From contig MNYO01000098.1 of assembly GCA_001873165.1 (NCBI GenBank), forward strand, positions 1-5,410: 5,410 nucleotides of DNA, in the 5' to 3' direction. The translations under genes were made by a program, and so were the position numbers. A model generated the notes under the pieces. It was not told the DNA's origin, did not search any database, and was given only the letters and a program-made list of their open reading frames with translations. Position 1 is the stretch's first letter. Each line of letters begins with the position of its first letter. The stretch comes from Candidatus Gracilibacteria bacterium CG2_30_37_12 (lineage in GTDB: Bacteria > Patescibacteriota > Gracilibacteria > BD1-5 > UBA2023). Positions 1 to 5,410 of this stretch are shown piece after piece.

Positions 1-1443
1 ATCAGTATTTGAGAAAATATTTTTGACTCTCTCAATATAGATCATTATTATAAAGCACAATTCTTTTATGGCCTTCAACAACTTCCGATATCATGAGATG
101 ATACAGGATTATGTTTTCAGATGACTGAATACTATGCAGGAAAAATGAATATCAGTAAACAAAAAGCGGATATAGAATCTCAGAAAGATACAAAAGATAT
201 TTTTAATATCATCAAAGAAACATTCCCTGATGATTTAGAATTACAAAAACAAAAAAATTATGCTTTTATAAATTTTCTGAAAGATGCAATAAATAAGAAA
301 TGAGAATACATATATAATAGTAATATACTTGTAGAGAAACTGAGTAAGATATTTACTGCGATAGATTCTCCAGAAGCAAAAATAATGCAGGAAAAGATAA
401 AGAATAGCAAAGATGGTCAAGCAATTTTCCAAATCCTCGCTCAAGGATATAAGGAATTGGAGAATCAACAACAAAATGGATTAAAAAATGACTGATTTCA
501 AATAGGAAAATGGGAAGAATTTAAAAAGAAAAATCGAAAAGAAAGTAATGATATACTACAGAAACTTGATAAAGAAATAAATATTGAAGAAAAAATCAAA
601 CTCCTCAAGGCTTTTATAGATCCAAATATCAAAATTCCAGAGGATTCAAAAGAGAGAAAAAAATTTATAGAGAATATTGTCCGGAAACTTTGAGATTTAA
701 CACAGACGAATATTGCTGTTCAAAGCACATTTAATCCAGCGAATGCACAAGATTTTTCATCATATTGGAAAGGTGAAATCACTCTCGCAACATTCAATAC
801 CAAAATACAAGAACGAGAAACAAAACGAGAAGCAGAAGAACAACAAAAACAAGAAACAAAAGAAAAAACCAAATCGCATTCAGACACGGATCGTGCCTAT
901 GATTTCCATACTCAGGTTCAGAATAACTTCTCCAAAATCCCTACTGGAGAAATCATTACCACCTATATGGACAATACACTCTTCAAAATCCGAAAAGATA
1001 CGAAGGACGGTCAATCTACGGTATTGTGGAATGGTATGGAGATATCGGGAGTAGATATGAGTGATACGAAATCTATGAAGGAAAATATCAATCAAGTAAT
1101 GGATTCAATGCGATTTCTCAAAGAAAATGGATTGCAAGTATTTGGTGAAAGTATTCCAAAAATAATAGACGCTGTGAACAATAGGCCTGAGAGAAATGGG
1201 AAAGAACGTATAAATCTCTCCGATGGGATAAATCCCGAGGAACAAAAAGAACTTCTAGAAACTATCGGTCAAGTGTTAGATATAGGAACATCTCATAAAG
1301 GATTAGATACACTTAAAAAGGATTTTTATGTAACATCTCTACAAAGCGGTGGACTTCTCGGAAGACTACAGAAAAAAGGATATGCCAAGAATGATGTTAT
1401 TGATATCTTTGCTATTACGGAAAGTATAAAACAGAGCATTTAA
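1..1443 (+). CDS. Hypothetical protein, C-terminal part (5'-truncated by window edge; TGA read as Gly)
   Basis: I do not recognise this family. Frame 1 is open from the first base to the TAA at 1441-1443 (480 codons) if TGA is glycine. The in-frame TGAs are at 10, 94, 301, 493 and 691. No TAA or TAG interrupts, and the reading looks coding throughout, so the true start probably lies upstream; the ATG at 121 is only an internal Met. The protein is rich in Lys, Glu, Asn, Gln and Ile. Residues about 268-294 form a very charged Glu/Lys/Gln stretch, likely a helical or flexible linker. It separates an AT-rich, probably helical N-terminal part from a C-terminal part (about 300-480) with more ordinary composition, including DNTLFKIRKD near residue 323. 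I saw no signal peptide, membrane segment or catalytic motif in the visible part. The zinc-ribbon gene follows after 31 bp and may be co-transcribed. Coding status is fairly sure; function is unknown. Confidence 0.8.
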
Positions 1444-1474
1444 AAATCTCTATTTTATCACTATTTACATAATT

Positions 1475-1696
1475 ATGAAACAGAACAAATATCCAAGTCA
1501 CAATGAGGAAACATCTCTTTGTCCCAATTGTAAGCAATATGGGCTTATTGGTCCATTTGAAGACTCTGTAAAAGTACGATGTACAAAATGTGGAGCAACC
1601 GCCAAATGTTTATACATTCATACGGAAAATGCCCCAGGAAATGAGGAACATAATCGTAGTTATCCTCGTTTTGAAACAGTGACAAAAAGAAAGTAA
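1475..1696 (+). CDS. Small zinc-ribbon protein of unknown function
   Basis: This 73-residue protein has a C-x2-C ... C-x2-C-G pattern: CPNC at residues 16-19 and CTKCG at 36-40, with a further Cys at 45. This is the classic zinc-ribbon layout, two knuckles separated by about 16 residues, and predicts binding of one zinc ion. The N-terminus and the tail after residue 52 are polar and probably disordered, ending in basic KRK. No catalytic domain is visible. Such mini-ribbons may bind nucleic acid or protein partners, but the sequence does not say which. The ATG at 1475 is the first Met in the frame after the upstream gene stops at 1443. It is preceded by an AT-rich CATAATT, not a Shine-Dalgarno sequence. 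Stop is TAA; there is no in-frame TGA. It could be co-transcribed with the upstream gene (31 bp gap) and gatB (76 bp gap). Confidence 0.72.
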   Translation: MKQNKYPSHNEETSLCPNCKQYGLIGPFEDSVKVRCTKCGATAKCLYIHTENAPGNEEHNRSYPRFETVTKRK

Positions 1697-1772
1697 AAAA
1701 ACTACTTCTCTCTTGCTTTTTCGGCTTTTTCCATACAATACTCGGGTTATATATCATACTCAGTATTAAATT

Positions 1773-3203
1773 ATGGAAAACCAATACGAAATCGTTATGG
1801 GACTCGAAACCCATGTCCGAATAAAATCAGAAACCAAAATGTTTTGCGCGTGTCGTAATGCAGTGGAACTCGCCGACGAACCGAATCTCCATACTTGTCC
1901 CTATTGTATGGCATTTCCTGGGGCACTTCCTGTACTCAATGAACGTATTATCGACCTCGCGGTTCGTGCTGGTCAAGCGATGCGATGTACAGTAAATGAG
2001 GTATCGATATTTGACCGGAAATCCTATTTCTATCCGGACAATCCATCGGGATTTCAAATTACCCAACTCTATCACCCGATTGTTCAGCACGGAGTGGTTC
2101 GTGCAATGGTGGGAGATGAGATGAAATCATTCAAAATCGAGCGGATGCATATCGAGGCCGATGCCGGGAAATTGATTCATAGCGGAAATAAAACTCTCTG
2201 CGATTACAACCGTGCCGGAAGCCCGCTTATGGAGATTGTCACCGAACCGGATTTTCGTTCCAAAGAGGACGTTATCGGATACCTCGAAGAGCTCCAGAAA
2301 CTTATGCGATGGTGCGGAGCCTCTGATGCAGACATGGAAAAGGGTCAACTCCGATGTGACGTGAATATCTCTATTCGAAAACCTGGAGAAACTATCCTCA
2401 ATAACCGTGTCGAGCTCAAGAATATCAACTCATTCTCTGCTATCGGTCGTGCGATTGATAATGAATACAAGCGTCAGATAAAGATTGTAGAAACTGGAGG
2501 AAAAGTCCCTCAGGAAACCCGCGGTTGGGACGATGAAAAAGGAATGAGCTCATCCCAGCGTTCCAAGGAGGACGCCATGGACTACCGATACTTCCCAGAA
2601 CCCGACCTTCCACCGCTCGTGATAACCAAGGAATTTATCGAAGAACGAGCCATCGGAGACCTTCCGATCGACCGACGGATGAAGTATGTAAACGAATACA
2701 AGCTCCAAGCTGACGACGCACGAATCCTCTCGGCTTCCCGAGAACTCTCCGATTTCTACGGAGAGCTCGTGAAGCTCTCCGGGGACGCGAAGAAATCCTG
2801 CTCATATATCACGACCATCCTCTTTACTCTCTTCGATGCCCACAAAGAAGCCATTTCTTTTGAGAGTCTCAAGTTCAACGTCTCAGAACTTGCCCAAGTT
2901 ATCACACTTGTAAATAAGGACGAGATTTCCAGTACCAATGCGAAAATCGTCGTGGAAGAACTCTTCCTGAATGGAGGAACTACCGATGCCATCGTGGACG
3001 CGAAGAAACTCCGCCAGGTATCCGATACCGGAGCCCTGAAAGCGATTGCAGAGAAAGTCCTTGCGAATAATCCAGGTCAGGTTGCAGAGTACAAATCCGG
3101 GAAAGAGAATCTCTTCGGATTCTTCGTCGGACAGTGCATGAAAGCCAGTGCCGGACAAGGAAACCCGAAGATGTTTACGGAGATTTTGAAGGGGATTTTG
3201 TAG
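1773..3203 (+). CDS. gatB: Aspartyl/glutamyl-tRNA(Asn/Gln) amidotransferase subunit B
   Basis: GatB is the tRNA-binding and kinase-like subunit of cytoplasmic GatCAB, which converts misacylated Glu-tRNA(Gln) or Asp-tRNA(Asn) to Gln-tRNA(Gln) or Asn-tRNA(Asn). At 476 residues it is of normal family length and appears complete. Visible landmarks in order: EIVMGLETHV at 6-15; a presumed zinc site of C25-x-C27 and C42-x2-C45 running into the FPGALPVLN strand; FDRKSYFYPD at 80-89; the family signature DYNRAGSPLMEIVTEPD at 144-160; LRCDVNISIR at 193-202; DYRYFPEPDLPP at 270-281. The helical domain spans about 290-400 and the YqeY-like tail runs to the end (ANNPGQVAEYKSGK at 431-444, then FFVGQ). 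The ATG at 1773 places the N-terminus as in homologues; it follows GTATTAAATT and has no Shine-Dalgarno. Stop is TAG. There is no in-frame TGA among roughly 30 Gly codons, and base composition is less AT-rich than its neighbours. Neither gatA nor gatC is adjacent, so the partner subunits must lie elsewhere. Confidence 0.98.
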   Translation: MENQYEIVMGLETHVRIKSETKMFCACRNAVELADEPNLHTCPYCMAFPGALPVLNERIIDLAVRAGQAMRCTVNEVSIFDRKSYFYPDNPSGFQITQLYHPIVQHGVVRAMVGDEMKSFKIERMHIEADAGKLIHSGNKTLCDYNRAGSPLMEIVTEPDFRSKEDVIGYLEELQKLMRWCGASDADMEKGQLRCDVNISIRKPGETILNNRVELKNINSFSAIGRAIDNEYKRQIKIVETGGKVPQETRGWDDEKGMSSSQRSKEDAMDYRYFPEPDLPPLVITKEFIEERAIGDLPIDRRMKYVNEYKLQADDARILSASRELSDFYGELVKLSGDAKKSCSYITTILFTLFDAHKEAISFESLKFNVSELAQVITLVNKDEISSTNAKIVVEELFLNGGTTDAIVDAKKLRQVSDTGALKAIAEKVLANNPGQVAEYKSGKENLFGFFVGQCMKASAGQGNPKMFTEILKGIL

Positions 3204-3237
3204 GAAAAATATTTTTAGAACTTACTTCTTAGTTTAT

Positions 3238-3846
3238 ATGTTAGATTTTTTTGCAAGAAAAAAAGAGACAACGAAGGAAGACGTTCAAAATGAAGTTTTT
3301 CTATGCTTAGAAAACAAAGATTTTATTAGTGCAATCAAAAAAGTGGGAGATTTTGAAGCCAAACAACCATTTCCCCGATGAATATGAATTGACTGGAAAA
3401 ATTATTCTAAAAGTATGTATTCTAGTGATTTAGAAGTGTTAAATCTTATTTTTAATAGTAAACCGCTTGTATTAAAAAATATAGAATGACTTTTGTATCA
3501 GAAAGTAAGACTCTGATCAGCCTTATCATATTTATGGTGATCTTCAAGTGCAACTCAATATTTCTCCAAGGAAGATGTAAGTGAATTTAAAAATTCAAAT
3601 ATTGATTTCGAAAAATTATGTAGACTACTATTCTTTTATTCTAAAGACGTATATGACAAGAAAAATTGGTCTGAAAGTGGTTTCGTTAAATCAGTAGAAA
3701 TACTATGAGGTGGAAAATCTTGTTGTGATTATTGCAAGGAAATGAATGGAAAGATATTTAAAATAGATGAAGTTCCAGAACTACCTTTTGAAAAATGTTC
3801 TTCTGTGAATTGATGTAAATGTTCGTTGTTGGCTGTTATGGATTAG
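3238..3846 (+). CDS. Hypothetical protein with MuF/gpF-like C-terminal cysteine cluster (seven TGA = Gly)
   Basis: Read with TGA as Gly, this frame runs 202 codons from ATG 3238 to TAG 3844-3846. TGA occurs at 3379, 3385, 3487, 3514, 3538, 3706 and 3811, which is 7 of its 12 glycines, so the standard code destroys it. The N-terminus (1-40) is charged and helical-looking. The middle (60-150) has alternating hydrophobic and charged segments with no clear membrane span. The C-terminus has C163-x2-C166, then MNGKIF (169-174), a Pro-rich turn (EVPELPF, 178-184), C187, and C193-x-C195 before a short hydrophobic end. That order (CxxC, then a D/N-G-K/R-hydrophobic motif, a P turn, CxC) resembles the putative metal-binding tail of phage Mu gpF/SPP1 gp7-type proteins and related bacterial domains. 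The match is from motif memory only, and no other phage gene is present. It lies 34 bp after gatB; the ATG is the first in frame and follows AT-rich sequence without a Shine-Dalgarno. Confidence 0.78.
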
Positions 3847-3880
3847 ATCTAGAAGACTTAATCAGAGGAAGATTCCTGAT

Positions 3881-3930
3881 ATTTTCGAGAAAATATTCCA
3901 CTCTACTTTCACCCAAGGTGGCTCGAAAAT
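3881..3930. repeat. Intergenic inverted repeat, 9-bp perfect arms
   Basis: ATTTTCGAG at 3881-3889 is the exact reverse complement of CTCGAAAAT at 3922-3930, with 32 bases between. Inside lies a small second hairpin, CACC (3910-3913) with GGTG (3917-3920). It starts 34 bp after the stop of the upstream hypothetical gene. It is not followed by a T-tract, so it is not a textbook intrinsic terminator, but it could act as a 3'-end RNA structure or be part of a dispersed intergenic repeat together with the REP-like motif just downstream. Confidence 0.5.
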
Positions 3931-3947
3931 TCCATAATGACAACTAT

Positions 3948-3978
3948 CCTGGATTCTTCGCTCCGCTCAGAATGACGA
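3948..3978. repeat. REP-like intergenic element (GATTCTTCGCTCCGCTCAGA core)
   Basis: This stretch contains a short imperfect palindrome: ATTCT at 3953-3957 pairs with AGAAT at 3969-3973 around a GC-rich loop, which reads on the other strand as the tandem GAGCG-GAGCG. From memory, near-identical sequences (GATTCTTCG...CGCTCAGAATGAC) recur in intergenic regions of many unrelated bacterial and metagenomic genomes, where they behave as REP-type repeats, probably spread by REP-associated (IS200/IS605-like) transposases. It sits in non-coding DNA between a hypothetical gene and rimO. No transposase gene is visible here. Confidence 0.5.
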
Positions 3979-3996
3979 ATTCCCCTATTTTCAACT

Positions 3997-4033
3997 AATA
4001 ATTCTTAATTTTAAATTCTTAATTCTTAATTTT
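3997..4033. repeat. AT-rich short direct repeats upstream of rimO
   Basis: The 13-mer AATTCTTAATTTT occurs at 4000-4012 and again at 4021-4033, with a further partial copy (AAATTCTT, 4013-4020) between them. The pattern looks like slippage expansion of a TTCTTAA unit. It supplies the in-frame TAA codons at 4006, 4012 and 4027 that close the rimO frame on its 5' side, and it ends only three bases before the proposed rimO start. Confidence 0.6.
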
Positions 4034-4035
4034 CT

Positions 4036-5410
4036 ATAATATCCTTTCGTTTCTCCTCCATCAACCTCGGTTGTTCCAAAAACCTCGTCGACCTCGAATT
4101 CGCTATCGGGGAGATTTTGAAGTACTCGGATAAAACTCCTATCGAGTACATAGAAAATCCAGAAGATCCAGAAACGGACTATGTGATAGTCAATACCTGT
4201 GGATTTCTCTCGTCTGCGCGAGAAGAGTCCGAGCAAACACTGATTCATTATGATAATCTCGGAAAGAAACTGATCCTCATGGGGTGTTATGTTTCCGTGA
4301 AAGATGATAATTTCCTCTCGAGTCTCAAGAATCTTCATTCGGTCGTTCCATTTATCAGTTATTCAACGATTGAGAATCTCTTGTTTGGAAAAAAAGCAGG
4401 GCTCAATATCGATGCGATTGTACGGGCAAAAGTAGCCATGAAGGAATCTAAAGAAAAGAAACTTACCGAATATTTGGGATCTATCGGAGGGAATCAACGC
4501 GGAGAAAAAGCATTTGTTTGGAAAGGTGACGAAGTCCGAGCCTACATCCACGCACCTTTTGGTTATGAATACCTCAAAATAGCGGAAGGTTGTGACAATA
4601 GTTGTACCTTCTGTATCATCCCGCAGATTCGTGGAAAACAGACGAGTCGAAAAATAGAAGATGTCGTGAAAGAAGTTCATACGATGCTCGCAAATGGAAT
4701 CCGAGAGATTCAGATTATCGCACAAGATACGACTCGATATGGAACCGACCTCTATGGAGAACCACGACTTTTTGAACTCTTGGAAAAAATCGAGGCCATT
4801 CCATGAGATTTCAAGTTCCGACTGTATTACATGTACCCAGATATCCTGACTTTGGAGCATGTTCAGAAATTAAAGAGTTTCAAGAAACTTCTTCCCTATT
4901 TTGATATACCATTTCAACATTCGAGCGAGCATATATTGAAACGAATGGGACGACACTATGACGAAGCTCATGTGGAAGCATTTCTTACCTCTATTCGGGA
5001 GAATTTCCCTGATGCGTTTATTCGAACCAGTTTCATCGTGGGATTTCCTGGTGAACGAGATGAAGATTTCAATCACTTGATAGAATTCGTAAAACGGCAT
5101 AATTTTGAATCCGTGGGAGTATTCCAGTACCACGATGAGCCACTTGCAGCCAGCTCTAAACTCGACCAAAAAGTCGCCGATGCCATCGTACACCAATGTA
5201 TGAAAAAACTCGGAAAAGTTCTCGATGAAGTTTATGTAAAACATACCAAAAATGCACGAGGAAAAACATTCTCAGGTTACATTATGGATGTCAAAAAAAA
5301 TACTTGTATCATCCGACGAGAAATCCAAGCTCCAGAAGTTGACGAGTACGATGAAGTAAAATGAGGAGCAATCGAAGGAAATAAAGAAGAAGTAGGAATT
5401 GGACAGTTTG
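4036..5410 (+). CDS. rimO: Ribosomal protein S12 methylthiotransferase RimO (3'-truncated by window edge; two TGA = Gly)
   Basis: RimO is a radical-SAM enzyme with two [4Fe-4S] clusters that adds a methylthio group to the conserved aspartate of ribosomal protein S12. Counting from ATA 4036, the N-terminal UPF0004 domain has LGCSKNLVD (C13), NTCGF (C55) and MGC (C84) as ligands of the auxiliary cluster. The radical-SAM motif is C186-x3-C190-x2-C193 in EGCDNSCTFCIIP. IAQDTTRYGTDLYG favours RimO over MiaB. Further motifs are QHSSEHILKRMGR, FIVGFPGE and a C-terminal TRAM domain (from about NARGKTFSGY), which the window cuts. TGA at 4804 (in AIP-G-DFKFRLYY) and 5362 must be sense for the domains to join. 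No ATG, GTG or TTG lies between the TAA at 4027 and the first cluster cysteine. TTG 4117 would delete that cysteine, so ATA 4036 or 4039 (or ATC 4060) is proposed. The linker before the radical-SAM core is about 30-40 residues longer than I recall for E. coli or Thermotoga RimO. Confidence 0.95.

Noticed and set aside
241..474. Hydrophobic 77-codon antisense frame that could pass as a small membrane protein
   Set aside because: Its Leu/Ile/Phe/Tyr content is what the reverse complement of Lys/Asn/Glu-rich AT coding sequence produces. It overlaps the first gene completely.
301..693. In-frame TGAs taken as evidence for pseudogenes or frameshifts in the first gene
   Set aside because: The frame stays the same across all five TGAs, with coding-like sequence on both sides and no TAA or TAG. 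The same is seen in rimO and the hidden gene, so recoding explains all of them more simply than repeated nonsense mutations.
713..1054. A 113-codon + strand frame inside the first gene, rich in Lys, Asn and Gln
   Set aside because: It is an out-of-frame reading of the A-rich region of the first gene, with low-complexity KNKKQKKK-like content and no independent support.
1688..1732. Weak hairpin (AAGTA 1691-1695 with TACTT 1703-1707) plus T-runs as a terminator between the zinc-ribbon gene and gatB
   Set aside because: The stem is five A/T-rich pairs with one G-C pair, and the T-runs start about ten bases later within a GCTTTTTC direct repeat (1715-1722, 1724-1731). Too weak to call.
1713..1760. 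Promoter for gatB (TTGCTT 1713-1718 with TACAAT 1734-1739)
   Set aside because: The spacer is only 15 bases and such hexamers are expected by chance in AT-rich DNA, so it was not listed as a feature.
3205..3216. AAAAATATTTTT palindrome just after gatB as a terminator
   Set aside because: It is a loopless A/T palindrome with no GC stem. It cannot form a stable terminator hairpin.
3937..4008. Small + strand ORF from ATG 3937 that crosses the REP-like motif
   Set aside because: It is 23 codons only if TGA 3973 is read as Gly, and it consists of the repeat element itself. REP-like motifs are often mis-annotated as short proteins.
4117..4806. A short rimO starting at TTG 4117 and ending at TGA 4804, followed by a separate gene from 4831
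   Set aside because: The RimO N-terminal GCSKN motif lies upstream at 4069-4083 in the same frame, and the radical-SAM barrel continues unbroken through TGA 4804. These are pieces of one gene.
4363..4860. Antisense open frames over rimO (4363-4860, 4870-5244) and over gatB (1827-2090, 2127-2348, 2756-2992, 2883-3158)
   Set aside because: They lie opposite strongly conserved coding sequence, and their translations have the Phe/Ser/Ile-rich look of antisense shadows with no recognisable motif.

Overview
The window reads as a chromosomal fragment of a Candidate Phyla Radiation bacterium that uses genetic code 25, in which TGA encodes glycine. This code is known in Candidatus Gracilibacteria (BD1-5) and Candidatus Absconditabacteria (SR1). 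Three of the five genes are cut into pieces under the standard code and become continuous when TGA is read as Gly, giving 14 in-frame TGA codons in total. The strongest single case is rimO, where the TGA at 4804 sits in the Gly-containing loop before the RLYYMYP strand. TAA and TAG are the only stops used. CGA and CGG still encode arginine at invariant GatB positions, so this is not one of the reported Absconditabacteria lineages with CGA/CGG read as Trp. Gracilibacteria is the better guess.

Layout (all genes on + strand): 1-1443 is the 3' part of a long, AT-rich, charged hypothetical protein with five recoded TGAs. 1475-1696 is a 73-residue zinc-ribbon protein. 1773-3203 is gatB, a complete amidotransferase subunit B gene without any TGA and visibly richer in G+C. 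3238-3846 is a 202-residue hypothetical protein that a standard-code scan misses entirely because it has seven internal TGAs; it ends in a cysteine cluster resembling phage MuF/gpF-type C-termini. 3847-4035 is intergenic and carries a 9-bp perfect inverted repeat, a REP-like element and an AT-rich short tandem repeat. 4036 to the window end is rimO, the ribosomal protein S12 methylthiotransferase, with two recoded TGAs, no conventional start codon, and truncation by the window edge inside the TRAM domain.

The two recognisable genes both serve translation: GatB in tRNA-dependent Gln/Asn formation and RimO in modification of ribosomal protein S12. The other three are accessory or unknown. Gene spacings of 31, 76 and 34 bp permit co-transcription of the first four genes. 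The longer repeat-bearing gap separates rimO. No clear Shine-Dalgarno sequence precedes any start. I saw no RNA gene, CRISPR array, transposase or phage structural cluster. The most unusual items are the TGA-rich hidden gene, the uneven use of TGA between gene classes, and the start of rimO.
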